Notes: a model not told the origin generated them from the sequence alone. DNA of 64,000 nt from Bradyrhizobium cenepequi (GCF_020329485.1 NZ_JAGKJI010000025.1:29208-93207), one strand, 5' to 3'; numbered from the stretch's first letter, positions 46,624 to 55,767 are shown. A program made the numbers and translations.

Positions 46624-47993
46624 CAGGCGGCAAGCGGAATCGTGGCGGCAACGCTCAGACCGCGTCTTGCGCGCGCGATCGATAGCGAGCCGCCGAGAGC
46701 CGTCACTCGCTCGCGTATTCCGGTCAAGCCGAAGCCGGCAGACTGTGCCACTATGGCGGCATCACCGCCGCCATCGTCCTCGACGCGGATCAGCAGCGCA
46801 TTTTCCACGCCCGTCCGCCGTTCGATCCGGAGCACGATCTCGCGCGCCGCGCCGTGGCGCAACGAGTTGGTCAGGCATTCCTGGGCCACACGGTAGGCGG
46901 TCGCGGCGACGGCGCCTCGCACGTCGGCAAAATCGCCTTTGAGGTCGAGCTGGATCATCGGCTGCGTCGCGTTCTGCGATCGCCAGCTGTCAACCAGGTT
47001 GATAAGGCTCGCCTCCAGCCCGAGTTCCTCGGCGGGCGGGTGACGCAAGCGGTTCAGGGTGCCGCGCACGCACGCCATGATGTGCAGCGTGGCTTGCGAG
47101 ATCATCCGCGCATCCTGCGCGACGTCGCCTCGGTTCGGCTCACGTGCGCTGGCGGCTTCGATCGTGTTGGCGAAGGCCAGGATCGCCGACAGGTTCTGTC
47201 CGAACTCATCGTGTAGTTCGCGCGCCAGTGCCCGCCGCTCGTCACTACGGATTTCAAGCAGCCGGCGGGTCAGGACGGCCCGTTCTTCCGTGGCCTGTGT
47301 GAGGCGATCGCCGAGCTCGCAAACGGCTTGCCCGATCATGGCAAGTTCCATCGATCGGAAGCGCGGAAGCGATGTTCGATATTGGCCGTGCGCCATGCGC
47401 TGCAGTGCGGCAACGATCGACTGCGCGGGGGCCAGTGCATGTGCGATCGCGAGCGAGGCAAGCAAGGCGATGGCCACCGCCATCAGCAGCGCGACGTGGA
47501 CGTTATCGAGGATGTGCTGCCAGGCTAGCGATATCGCGGCGTCGGGATCAGCGATGGCCGACACTGTCCCTGCGGTGACCGAACGCGCGCTTATCGGCCG
47601 GGCGACCGCGGCGTGGCCGCCAAGGAATGTCTCTACAGCTGCCGCGAACCAATACGGTGGAGATGCGCCGATCCCCTTGCTTTGGCCGCACAGCGGATTT
47701 TCGAATTCGCCCTTCGGCTCGAACTGGACGCAGACGCCCGGTGAAATCAGGCTCATCGTCTGGATGGTGCGCCATTCCGGTACGGGCAAAAGGTGTTCGC
47801 GATTCCTGTTGCCGCGCAGCAGCAATTCCCGCCAGTAGAGCGCTTCAAGCGCTTGCGAGACCCGTTCGGCGGATGCGGCCGTGGCGCGGTCGACGCTGTG
47901 ATAGGCATCGATCGTCGCCCAAACGGTCGCGCCTCCCAGACACAAGATGACGATGACGAGCAGACGGGCGACGAGCTGGAGCACGAGGCGCAT
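46623..47993 (-). CDS. Sensor histidine kinase (HisKA_3/NarX-like)
   Basis: 456 residues. TM1 near 7-27, an extracytoplasmic domain to about 165, TM2 about 165-187, a HAMP-like linker, then the HisKA_3 phospho-acceptor segment RALARELHDEFGQNLSAIL and an HATPase_c domain with AYRVAQECLTNSLRHG and VEDDGGG. The periplasmic domain has no recognised sensor family and two cysteines (CVQFEP, LCGQS). Partner is the adjacent response regulator. Divergent from the membrane cluster at 48.2 kb across a 204-bp gap. Confidence 0.9.
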   Translation of the reverse strand: MRLVLQLVARLLVIVILCLGGATVWATIDAYHSVDRATAASAERVSQALEALYWRELLLRGNRNREHLLPVPEWRTIQTMSLISPGVCVQFEPKGEFENPLCGQSKGIGASPPYWFAAAVETFLGGHAAVARPISARSVTAGTVSAIADPDAAISLAWQHILDNVHVALLMAVAIALLASLAIAHALAPAQSIVAALQRMAHGQYRTSLPRFRSMELAMIGQAVCELGDRLTQATEERAVLTRRLLEIRSDERRALARELHDEFGQNLSAILAFANTIEAASAREPNRGDVAQDARMISQATLHIMACVRGTLNRLRHPPAEELGLEASLINLVDSWRSQNATQPMIQLDLKGDFADVRGAVAATAYRVAQECLTNSLRHGAAREIVLRIERRTGVENALLIRVEDDGGGDAAIVAQSAGFGLTGIRERVTALGGSLSIARARRGLSVAATIPLAA

Positions 47994-48197
47994 GCGATCA
48001 CTCCGCGGCTTCTAGATAAGCGTAACAGCACCGCTATTTCCTGCCAAATGCAAGATGGCGGGTGAGGCGCAGCTCGGGAAATTTTCCCAACCAACCGCAG
48101 GCATATGTCTTTGGACGCAACCTGCCGCCTCGGATTAACAAAGCCGGGAAGCGTTTGCGGGCTGTCTCTCTCGGCCGCCCCCAGGGAGCATAGCTGC

Positions 48198-48959
48198 ATG
48201 AGTGCCACGGTTGGCGCCGAGACTGTATTGCCCGGCAAGGACACTTCTGAGCGAAGCGTCCTGTTGCTATGGATGATCTTCACAGGGCTTTCGATCTTTG
48301 CCGCCGTGCTGCTGTGGCGATACGGCTTGCTGCATCTCATGGTCACCTCGGACCGCACCTATATTTCGAGCCTGATCGCTGTTCTCTACGTCATCACCTG
48401 CTGCCATTGCTTCTGGCGGACGCGAGCGATCGCGCGCGAAGGCGAAGCCACCAGACGCTGCAGGGAGATCCTGTCCGCGCCCGGCGCCGCGAGAGGGCTG
48501 AACGAGAATGCCCGTGTCCTGCCGGGCGGGCTCGTCAGCGATCACATCCGCAGCCTAGTGAAGAAGGCCGCAGCGCAAGCCACCGGCCGCATCGATCAGA
48601 CGTTGCTGCTGAGGTCGCTGGCGGACCGGCTGCGCGGCTCCAACGCCTTCGGCGCATTCGTTTCCGATACGCTGATGAAGCTCGGACTGCTCGGAACCAT
48701 CATCGGCTTCATCATCATGCTGGCGCCGATCGCGACGCTCGACGCGGCCGACAAGGCCGCCATGAAGTCATCGATGGGCCTGATGAGCGACGGCATGGCG
48801 GTGGCCATGTACACAACGCTGGCCGGCCTGATCGGCTCCATCCTCGTCAGAATTCAATATTACATGCTCGATGCCGCCACCCAGCGGGTGTTTTCCGATG
48901 CCGTCATGTTGACCGAGACGCACGTCACCCCGGCCTTGGAACACCACAATGATGGATGA
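48198..48959 (+). CDS. MotA/TolQ/ExbB-type proton-channel family protein
   Basis: 253 residues. Two N-terminal membrane segments (about 21-42 and 54-73), a cytoplasmic stretch, then the ExbB/TolQ-like pair: LGLLGTIIGFIIMLAPIAT (162-180) and SDGMAVAMYTTLAGLIGSILVRIQYYML (197-224). These resemble the conserved channel helices that couple proton flow to periplasmic work. The next gene overlaps its end by 11 bases. Unlike classic exbB/tolQ, no exbD/tolR or tonB/tolA is nearby; the two partners are of unknown families. Possibly controlled by the divergent two-component pair. Confidence 0.8.
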   Translation: MSATVGAETVLPGKDTSERSVLLLWMIFTGLSIFAAVLLWRYGLLHLMVTSDRTYISSLIAVLYVITCCHCFWRTRAIAREGEATRRCREILSAPGAARGLNENARVLPGGLVSDHIRSLVKKAAAQATGRIDQTLLLRSLADRLRGSNAFGAFVSDTLMKLGLLGTIIGFIIMLAPIATLDAADKAAMKSSMGLMSDGMAVAMYTTLAGLIGSILVRIQYYMLDAATQRVFSDAVMLTETHVTPALEHHNDG

Positions 48960-49620
48960 GTACGGCCTCTATCCGCGGGAGGAACACTTCGATCCACTGG
49001 GCGTGATGCTGTTCAAGGCGCTGCAGGTGATCGCCTTCCTGTTCTTCCTCGCGCTGCTTGCGGTTTCGCCGGAATCGAAGGAGGGCAAGATCGACTCCAA
49101 GGCCGAGTTCATCATCACGATGGACTGGCCGGACAATCACCCCGATGACCTCGATCTGTTCGTGCAGGATCCTGCCGGCAATATCGCCTGGTATCGTCGC
49201 CGCGAAGCCGGCTTCCTCACACTCGACCGCGACGATCGCGGCGGCGCCAACGATTTCATCGTCGTCAACGGCAAGAAGATCCCGTCGCCCATCCGGGAAG
49301 AGATCGTCACGGTGCGCGGCATCGTCCCCGGCGAATACACCGTCAACGTCTCGCATTTTCAGGCGACGACCGGGCAGCCGGTTGCAGTGAGCGTGAAGGT
49401 GCAGAAGCTCAACCCGACAGCCCAGGTGATCTTCGACAACAAGCTGACGCTCGATCACACCGGCGACGAAAAGACCGCGCTGCGCTTTTGGCTCGATGCC
49501 GGGGGCAAGGTGGTCGACGTCCAGCAGCGGCAGAAGTCACTGATGGAGACGTTCCGCAACGTGCGCGCAAACGGCGCGGATCTCGATCCGAAGACAGGCG
49601 TCAGGATGTCTCGCCCGTGA
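48949..49620 (+). CDS. Membrane-anchored periplasmic protein of the ExbB-like cluster (DUF2135-like domain suspected)
   Basis: 223 residues. One N-terminal membrane helix (19-40, VMLFKALQVIAFLFFLALLAV), then a soluble domain facing the periplasm. The segment TMDWPDNHPDDLDLFVQDPAGNIAWY followed by LDRDDRGGANDF resembles the DUF2135/VWA-associated beta sandwich (W-x-D-x-D-L-D-L pattern) but I am not certain. The one-TM-plus-periplasmic-domain layout is that of ExbD/TolR, with no clear membrane Asp. It overlaps both neighbours, so it is part of a tight operon. Confidence 0.75.
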   Translation: MMDEYGLYPREEHFDPLGVMLFKALQVIAFLFFLALLAVSPESKEGKIDSKAEFIITMDWPDNHPDDLDLFVQDPAGNIAWYRRREAGFLTLDRDDRGGANDFIVVNGKKIPSPIREEIVTVRGIVPGEYTVNVSHFQATTGQPVAVSVKVQKLNPTAQVIFDNKLTLDHTGDEKTALRFWLDAGGKVVDVQQRQKSLMETFRNVRANGADLDPKTGVRMSRP

Positions 49621-50225
49621 ACAATCTCCAGTCGGTCATCCTCACGCTCTCGATCAGCTACGCGCTGATCGGCGCGCTGTTGCTGGTCATCCTGGTCTAT
49701 GCGCGCTTGCCCTGGTCGGCCAAGGCGGTCGCCGTCATCGTGACAAGCGCGTTCTACATCGCGAGCTTCATGGGCGTGCGCGGCCTTTTGGGCTGGGCCA
49801 GCGTCGACAGACTGCCGGCCTCGTTCAAGCTGTTGCAGGCGCGGATCGTGGAGCCGCACTCGCTGGAAGGCGACCCGGGCTCGATCTATCTCTGGGTCGA
49901 GGCGCTCGACGACGACAACCGGCCGAGCGGCATCCCCCGAGCCTACCGCATCCCCTACAGCGACTCGCTGGCGCAGAAGACCGACAAGGCCATCACCGAG
50001 ATTGCTGCCGGGCGTCCCCAGGGCGGGCGCGCCGCCGATTTCGGCACCGGCGAGGGCGGCCTGATTGCGCCGGCCAGGGAGTACATCACCCCGAGCGCAG
50101 TGATCGAGACGTCGGGCGGTGATCCTTCGACCGGCGCAGCGCTGATGGCGGCCCCTGGTCCCGGCGACGCGGTGTCATTTACCCCGCTGCTGCCGCCGCG
50201 GATGCCGCCGAAGGACGAGCAATAG
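49617..50225 (+). CDS. Two-TM membrane protein of the ExbB-like cluster
   Basis: 202 residues starting with GTG inside the upstream stop (GTGA). Two membrane helices (about 5-27 and 33-53) are followed by about 145 soluble residues: LQARIVEPHSLEGDPGSIYLWVEAL and later a Gly/Ala/Pro-rich tail ending LPPRMPPKDEQ. No family recognised. It is fixed in the cluster by the 4-base overlap. Third component of a possible membrane machine. Confidence 0.72.
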   Translation: MNNLQSVILTLSISYALIGALLLVILVYARLPWSAKAVAVIVTSAFYIASFMGVRGLLGWASVDRLPASFKLLQARIVEPHSLEGDPGSIYLWVEALDDDNRPSGIPRAYRIPYSDSLAQKTDKAITEIAAGRPQGGRAADFGTGEGGLIAPAREYITPSAVIETSGGDPSTGAALMAAPGPGDAVSFTPLLPPRMPPKDEQ

Positions 50226-50253
50226 GGCGGCCACGCGTGGATTGAGCAAGCCG

Positions 50254-51480
50254 ATGGTCCATCGCACAGACAACAAAACGACCGCGTTCAGGGTAGCGCT
50301 GATTGGCGCCCTGCTGCTCAGTGGAAGCGTGCTGCACGCGCAAGGCGGCCGCTACGAACCGGGCGTGAGTGATACTGAAATCAGGATCGGCCAGACCATG
50401 CCCTATAGCGGTCCGGTTTCCGCCTTCTCCATCATCGGCAAGGTGCAAGACGCCTACTTCCGCATGATCAACGATCGGGGCGGCGTTAATGGACGCAAGA
50501 TCAGGCTGATCTCTTATGACGATGCGGCGATGCCTTCGAAGACAGTTGAGCAGGTACGGAGGTTGGTCGAAGGCGACGAGGTGCTGTTCGTGTTCCAGAC
50601 GTTGGGAAACGCTTCCAATATCGCCGTTCAGAAGTATCTCAACGATCGCAAGATCCCGCAGCTTTTCGTAGCCGGGCGCGCCACGCGGTTCGAGGATCCT
50701 GCCAATTTTCATTGGACGATCGGCTTCGCGCCTAATCTGCGGACGGAGATCGGCGTCTACGCGCGGTTCATTCTCGAGAACTACCCTGCCGCGAAAGTTG
50801 GCCTGCTCTATCAGAACGACGAGAGCGGGAAGGATTACTTGAGTGGCCTGAAGGAGGCCTTCGGCGCAAGAGCAAGCGAACTCCTCGTCAGTGAAGCCCC
50901 CTACGATGTCTCAGACCCGACCGTAGACTCGCAAATCGTCCGACTGAAAGCCGCCGGCGTCGACTTGTTGGTAGATATGGCGGCTCCCAAGTTCGCTGCC
51001 CAAACCATCAGAAGAATGGCCGAACTCGGTTGGACGCCTGTGCACCTGCTGGGAGTCGGCTCCTCGTCGATTGACGCCGTGCTCGTTCCTGCCGGAGTCA
51101 ACCACGCGAGGGGGACGATCTCGGCGAGTTCGTTCAAGGAGACGAGTGATCCCACCTGGCGGAACGACGAGGGCATGAGGCGATGGACCGCATTCATGGA
51201 CACGTATTTTCCCGGCGGTGACCGCAAGAGTATTTTCACGACCTACGGCTACAGCGCGGCCGAACTGCTGGTGGAGGTATTGAAGCGGTGCGGTGACGAC
51301 CTTTCGCGCGAGAACGTCATGCGCCAGGCCACGAGTCTGCGGGATGTGAGGCTTGATCTGCTGCTGCCCGGGCTCTCCATAAACACCACCGCGAGCGACT
51401 ACCGGGTCATCAAGGAGTTCCGGATGATGCGCTTCACCGGGGAGCGGTGGGAGCCGTTCGGGCCAATGGTCACCGAGTGA
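50254..51480 (+). CDS. Orphan Leu/Ile/Val-type ABC substrate-binding protein
   Basis: About 408 residues, Peripla_BP_6 family. Signal peptide to about residue 30 (LLLSGSVLHAQGG), then GVSDTEIRIGQTMPYSGPVSAF, DRGGVNGRKIRLISYDDA and LVEGDEVLFVFQTLGN, all typical. Start at ATG 50254; a TTG 4 codons upstream is possible. There is no permease or ATPase next to it. It starts 28 bases after the three-gene cluster and could be transcribed with it. Ligand unknown. Confidence 0.85.
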   Translation: MVHRTDNKTTAFRVALIGALLLSGSVLHAQGGRYEPGVSDTEIRIGQTMPYSGPVSAFSIIGKVQDAYFRMINDRGGVNGRKIRLISYDDAAMPSKTVEQVRRLVEGDEVLFVFQTLGNASNIAVQKYLNDRKIPQLFVAGRATRFEDPANFHWTIGFAPNLRTEIGVYARFILENYPAAKVGLLYQNDESGKDYLSGLKEAFGARASELLVSEAPYDVSDPTVDSQIVRLKAAGVDLLVDMAAPKFAAQTIRRMAELGWTPVHLLGVGSSSIDAVLVPAGVNHARGTISASSFKETSDPTWRNDEGMRRWTAFMDTYFPGGDRKSIFTTYGYSAAELLVEVLKRCGDDLSRENVMRQATSLRDVRLDLLLPGLSINTTASDYRVIKEFRMMRFTGERWEPFGPMVTE

Positions 51481-51751
51481 ACGGGCGCCAGACGCTTGAC
51501 GAAGCCGCTCCGCTGGCGGTGCCCCGGGGCGGCAAGACAGGATCGCGGTTGAACGAGCCGCCGGTGGTAAGCTCCAGTCACGGATTATTGAATAACAGAT
51601 ATTGAAATCTGTCAGTCAGACTTGCTATATCCATTTTCGGACGCCGGGTGGGGCGCCCTGTGGTTTGCAGCCGCGAAAAGTCTGATCCGGAAGACTACGA
51701 ACACTGATTTCAGACTAGGTGCGAGCCACGGACTTGCCGGAGACTACGACG
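51481..51751. other. AT-rich intergenic region upstream of a short open frame
   Basis: 270 bases with no gene. An AT-rich patch near 51585-51640 includes an imperfect palindrome CAGAT-ATTGAA-ATCTG and could contain a promoter. Two short related motifs, GGAAGACTACGA and GGAGACTACGA, occur near 51690 and 51740. Confidence 0.4.
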
Positions 51752-51853
51752 ATGACGACCGAGATTTTGCATTTGACTGAACAGATCCAGCGCTGGCTCA
51801 ATCAGCAGGTGGCCCGCCACCTGGCCGCCCAGGCGGCGAAACTGGCCCGCTAA
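51752..51853 (+). CDS. Possible 33-residue amphipathic peptide
   Basis: MTTEILHLTEQIQRWLNQQ followed by VARHLAAQAAKLAR, then TAA. The sequence would form one amphipathic helix. GGAGACTACGACG precedes the ATG at usable spacing. It lies 93 bases before the TetR gene, so a leader or co-expressed peptide is possible. Short enough to be chance; no family recognised. Confidence 0.35.
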   Translation: MTTEILHLTEQIQRWLNQQVARHLAAQAAKLAR

Positions 51854-51945
51854 ACTGGAAATTAGGATTGTCTACGACCGGCCAGGCCGTTTCGCGATGC
51901 GCCTGACCGCCGGAAACGCCCAAGGGCTGGGGATAGGGTACACCC

Positions 51946-52542
51946 ATGAACGAAGCAGTCGTCTTGACCCCTGAACGCATCCTGGAGGTCACCGAGGACG
52001 TCCTGCGTCGCTATGGGCTCGCCAAGGCAACCGTGGTGGACGTTGCCCGAGCGCTCGATGTGAGCCACGGCAGTGTCTACCGGCACTTCCCGAGCAAGGC
52101 TTCGCTGCGCGAAGCGGTGGCGAAGCGATGGCTCGATCGCGCCAAGGCGCCGCTGCAGGAGATCGCGGCCAGCACCGGTCCAGCGCGGGACCGGCTCGAT
52201 CGCTGGCTGCGCACCTTGTTCTCGACCAAGCAGGCCCGGTTTGCCGACGATCCGGAGATGTTCCGCACTTACCTGACGCTGGCGCGCGAAGCTTGCGTTG
52301 TGGTCAAAGGGCACAAGGAATGCCTGACCGATCAGATCGCGCATATTCTGTCCGACGGCGCCAGGCAGGGTGAGTTCCAGGTCGATGATCCCAAGTCCAC
52401 GGCGCGCGCAATCTTTGAGGCGACGAGCCGCCTCCATCACCCGGCCCATTCCGACGAATGGGGCGATCCGGACCTGCAGGAGCGCACCGACGCATTGCTG
52501 GCGCTGCTGTTCGGCGGGCTCGAAGCCTGTCCTAAGCGCTAG
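51946..52542 (+). CDS. TetR/AcrR family transcriptional regulator
   Basis: 198 residues. TetR N-terminal HTH: ERILEVTEDVLRRYGLAKATVVDVARALDVSHGSVYRHFPSKASLREAV (about 9-57), followed by an all-helical ligand domain. No obvious efflux or metabolic partner; the phosphoesterase-kinase pair downstream is the nearest same-strand neighbour. GGGGATAGGG lies before the ATG. Ligand unknown. Confidence 0.9.
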   Translation: MNEAVVLTPERILEVTEDVLRRYGLAKATVVDVARALDVSHGSVYRHFPSKASLREAVAKRWLDRAKAPLQEIAASTGPARDRLDRWLRTLFSTKQARFADDPEMFRTYLTLAREACVVVKGHKECLTDQIAHILSDGARQGEFQVDDPKSTARAIFEATSRLHHPAHSDEWGDPDLQERTDALLALLFGGLEACPKR

Positions 52543-52665
52543 GACGCCCACTGGCATAGATTTCCGTTCGATTCTCTCGCCCCATTTGCAGGCGCTGCCT
52601 GCCCGTATTTGATATCCATCAAAACCGATGTGGTTGAGCCCGGCAGGATTGGCTGGGAGGATGAT

Positions 52666-53406
52666 GTGCGGCTCGCGCTGTTGACGGATATCCACGGCAA
52701 TCGGCAGGCGTTTGGCGCCTGCCTCGAAGCTGCGCGTGCGCAGGGTGCGGAAAAATTCATCCTTCTCGGCGATTTCGTCGGCTATGGCGCCGACCCCGAA
52801 TGGACCGTGGACAGCGTCATGGCGCTGGTCGAGGACGGCGCGGTCGCTGTGCGCGGCAACCATGACAGCGCTATCGGCATCGACAGCGACGCGATGAACG
52901 CCGAGGCCCAGGCCGTGATCGAGTGGACCCGCGGCCGGCTCAGTTCGGCGCAGCGGCGCTTCCTCTCCGAACTGCCCCTGATGCAGCAGGAGGACGACCG
53001 CCTCTATGTTCATTCCGAGGCGTCCAACCCGACCAGGTGGCGTTACGTGCGCGACGCTTCCGATGCCGCGCGCAGCATGATGGCTGTGGACGCTCCAATC
53101 ACCTTTTGCGGCCATATCCACCGTCCCACGCTCTACTCGATGTCGTCGACGGCGAAGATGACGAGCTTTGTGCCGACCACTGGTGTACCTGTGCAGCTCC
53201 TGGTCGGCCGGCGCTGGCTTGCGGTGCTCGGCGCCGTCGGCCAGCCCCGCGACGGCATTCCAGCAGCCGCTTTTGCCATGTTCGACACCGAGAGGCGCGA
53301 GATCACCTATTGTCGCGCTCCCTATGATATCGAGGCGGCAGCCGCGCGGATCCACGAGAACGGCCTGCCAGGCTGGCTTGCAGACCGCCTGTTCGTCGGC
53401 CGATAG
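52666..53406 (+). CDS. Calcineurin-like metallophosphoesterase (YfcE/PrpA-type)
   Basis: 246 residues. Dinuclear metal motifs: LLTDIHGN (D-x-H), LLGDFVGYG (GD), RGNHDSAIG (GNH) and CGHIHRP (GHxH), so it should be active. Start taken as GTG at 52666, with GGGAGG 5 bases upstream; an upstream in-frame extension is not family-like. The next gene, a Ser/Thr kinase, begins 5 bases after the stop, so the pair is likely cotranscribed and may act on the same phosphoproteins or on signalling nucleotides. Confidence 0.88.
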   Translation: MRLALLTDIHGNRQAFGACLEAARAQGAEKFILLGDFVGYGADPEWTVDSVMALVEDGAVAVRGNHDSAIGIDSDAMNAEAQAVIEWTRGRLSSAQRRFLSELPLMQQEDDRLYVHSEASNPTRWRYVRDASDAARSMMAVDAPITFCGHIHRPTLYSMSSTAKMTSFVPTTGVPVQLLVGRRWLAVLGAVGQPRDGIPAAAFAMFDTERREITYCRAPYDIEAAAARIHENGLPGWLADRLFVGR

Positions 53407-53411
53407 CGCAA

Positions 53412-54812
53412 ATGACGAAAGATTTCATGCAGCCCGGCGCGGTGATCGATGGCTTCACCATCGGCGAGTGCGTGCATCGCGGCGGCATGGCGACGCTGTG
53501 GAGTGTCACCCATCCCGGCATCAACATGCCGCTGCTGATGAAGGTGCCGCGGGTCTCGGAAGGCGAGGATCCCGCCGCGATCGTCAGCTTCGAGATGGAG
53601 CAGATGATCCTGCCGCGATTGTCGGGGCCGCATGTGCCGGCCTGCTTCGGCACCGGCGATTTCGCGCGCCAGGCCTACGTCGTGATGGAGTGCATCCCGG
53701 GCCAGACGCTGTACAAGCGGATCGACGATCTGCCCGTTAGCTACGAGGAGGCGAGGGCGCTTGGGATCAGGATCGCCGCTGCGCTGGCGGCGCTGCATCG
53801 GCAGAGCGTCATCCATCACGACATCAAGCCGAGCAGCATCATGTTCCGCGAGAGCGGCGAAGCGGTGCTGATCGATTTTGGCCTGTCGCATCACGACCAA
53901 CTGCCTGATCTGCTGCAGGAAGAATTCCGCCTGCCTTACGGTACCGCGCCCTATATGGCGCCGGAGCGCCTGCTTGGGGTGCGCGACGATCCGCGCAGCG
54001 ATTTGTTTTCGCTCGGTGTGCTCCTGTATTTCTTCACCACGGGGGTGCGGCCGTTCGGCGAGAGCGAAACGCTGCGCAGCATGCGCCGGCGGCTGTGGCG
54101 CGATCCCTATCCGCCGCGCAAGCTGAGGGGCGATTATCCGCCCTGGCTGCAGGAAGTCGTCCTGCGATGCCTGGAGATCGAGCCCCCCTGGCGCTATCCG
54201 ACCGCCTCGCAGCTTGCCTTCGATCTCGGCAACCCCGACCAGGTCAAGCTGACGGCGCGCGCGGAACGGCGCGAGCGCGATCCGTTCGCGACGGTGATGC
54301 GTCGCCGCTTCAACCGCGGGGCGTGGCAGCCAAAGCCGAAGTCCGATGTTGCCGTGCAACTGGCGTCGAGCCCGATCCTTGTGGTTGCGATCGATACGAC
54401 GGAGACGTCGGGCCCGTTGAACGAGGCTTTGCGCGTCACCACGGCGCGGATTCTCGCAACCCTGCCGCAGGCGCGGCTCGCATGCGTCAATGTGCTCAAG
54501 CTTGGGCTCGTCACCATCGACCGGACGCTCGATGAGAAGGGCAGCAACAAGCATGTCGATCGCTTGGTCACGCTGCGGCACTGGGCGTCCTCGCTCAAGC
54601 TCGACGAGAACCGGCTGTCGGTGCATGTGCTGGAGGCGATCGATCCTGCAGCGGCCATCCTGGAATTCGCGGAAGCCAACCAGGTCGATCACATCGTGAT
54701 CGGCGCGCGGCGGGATTCCATGCTGCGGACGCTGCTCGGCAGCGTCTCGGCGAAGGTGGCGGCGGAGGCGCCGTGCACGGTTACCGTGGTGCGACCGCCA
54801 CGACCAAGCTAG
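53412..54812 (+). CDS. Ser/Thr protein kinase fused to a universal stress protein domain
   Basis: 466 residues. Hanks-type kinase domain about 14-270: Lys44 in LLMKVPR, catalytic Asp137 in HHDIKPSS, DFG at 155-157, APYMAPER and SDLFSLGVLLYFFTTGVRPFGE. The Asn normally found in HRDxKPxN is Ser142. From about 315 a Usp-like domain: ILVVAIDTTETSG and GARRDSMLRTLLGSVSAKVAAEAPCTVTVVR, the ATP-binding G-2x-G-9x-G(S) pattern in approximate form. No membrane segment, so cytosolic. A kinase-Usp fusion suggests stress or nucleotide signalling. The last 4 bases overlap rpe tail to tail. Confidence 0.9.
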   Translation: MTKDFMQPGAVIDGFTIGECVHRGGMATLWSVTHPGINMPLLMKVPRVSEGEDPAAIVSFEMEQMILPRLSGPHVPACFGTGDFARQAYVVMECIPGQTLYKRIDDLPVSYEEARALGIRIAAALAALHRQSVIHHDIKPSSIMFRESGEAVLIDFGLSHHDQLPDLLQEEFRLPYGTAPYMAPERLLGVRDDPRSDLFSLGVLLYFFTTGVRPFGESETLRSMRRRLWRDPYPPRKLRGDYPPWLQEVVLRCLEIEPPWRYPTASQLAFDLGNPDQVKLTARAERRERDPFATVMRRRFNRGAWQPKPKSDVAVQLASSPILVVAIDTTETSGPLNEALRVTTARILATLPQARLACVNVLKLGLVTIDRTLDEKGSNKHVDRLVTLRHWASSLKLDENRLSVHVLEAIDPAAAILEFAEANQVDHIVIGARRDSMLRTLLGSVSAKVAAEAPCTVTVVRPPRPS

Positions 54813-55510
54813 ATCGCTTCGCCGCGTGCCAGCGCCGCTGCGTTGCGGATCGCGGAGATGTTGGCCTTGTATGCTTCCATCGTGCCGCCCTTGAACACGG
54901 CGGAGCCGGCGACGAACGCATTGGCGCCGGCGGCGGCCAGTTCTCCCGACACATCGGGCGCGACACCGCCATCGACCTCGATGTCGATCGGCCGGCCGGC
55001 CGTCATCGCCCTGATGTCGCTGATCTTACCGAGCGACGAGCGGATGAAGGCCTGGCCGCCAAATCCCGGATTGACCGACATCACCAGCACAAGGTCGATC
55101 AGGTCGAGCACATGCTCGATCGCGCTCACGGGCGTTGCCGGATTGATCGAGACGCCCGCCTTCTTGCCGAGCCCGCGGATCGCCTGCAGCGAACGATGCA
55201 AATGCGGGCCGGCCTCCGCGTGCACCGTGATGTGATCGCAGCCGGCCTTCGCGAACGCCTCGAGATAGGGATCGCAGGGCGCGATCATCAGATGCGCGTC
55301 GAAGATCTTCTTGGTGTGCGGGCGCATCGCCTTGATGACGTCAGGGCCATAGGAAATGTTCGGCACGAAATGCCCGTCCATCACGTCGAGATGGATCCAG
55401 TCGGCACCGGCCTGGTCGACGGCGCGGACTTCTTCGCCGAGTTTGGAGAAATCCGAGGCCAGGATCGACGGCGCGATCACCAGCGGACGTGGCGTGAAGG
55501 GCTGGGACAT
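54809..55510 (-). CDS. rpe: Ribulose-phosphate 3-epimerase
   Basis: Interconverts ribulose 5-phosphate and xylulose 5-phosphate in the pentose phosphate and Calvin cycles. 233 residues. IAPSILASDFSKLGEEVRAV, WIHLDVMDGHFVPNISYGP, VMSVNPGFGGQAF and IEVDGGVAPD are all conserved TIM-barrel motifs with metal-binding residues. Complete. Confidence 0.96.
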   Translation of the reverse strand: MSQPFTPRPLVIAPSILASDFSKLGEEVRAVDQAGADWIHLDVMDGHFVPNISYGPDVIKAMRPHTKKIFDAHLMIAPCDPYLEAFAKAGCDHITVHAEAGPHLHRSLQAIRGLGKKAGVSINPATPVSAIEHVLDLIDLVLVMSVNPGFGGQAFIRSSLGKISDIRAMTAGRPIDIEVDGGVAPDVSGELAAAGANAFVAGSAVFKGGTMEAYKANISAIRNAAALARGEAI

Positions 55511-55767
55511 GGACGCTCTCCCAAGGCATCTCTGTAGCGAACGGGATGGTTCCGCCTAACATGCATGCAGATGCCGAGCAATGCACAGGAGGGAAGTCGT
55601 GGGCAGGAAAAAACTGCCGCGGCGGCAGCAATTGCCGGCTTCCGCGAAGCGGTTTGTGCGCACGAAATGCCGATTTTGAAGGGCTTTTCGCGATGGCACG
55701 GCGCTTGCTCGTTAACCTTGCAGGTGTTGGGCCGCCGCTTCAGGCGGCATTGTCGGAGTTCCCTCTC
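55511..55767. other. Intergenic region between rpe and the EF-hand gene
   Basis: 257 bases, expected to contain divergent promoters. The EF-hand gene's frame stays open to 55546, so an extended start cannot be excluded. Otherwise nothing identified. Confidence 0.4.

Noticed and set aside
48198..49620. Zorya-type (ZorAB) anti-phage defence
   Set aside because: The first protein is MotA/ExbB-like, but the second lacks an OmpA-type peptidoglycan domain and there are no ZorC/D/E genes.
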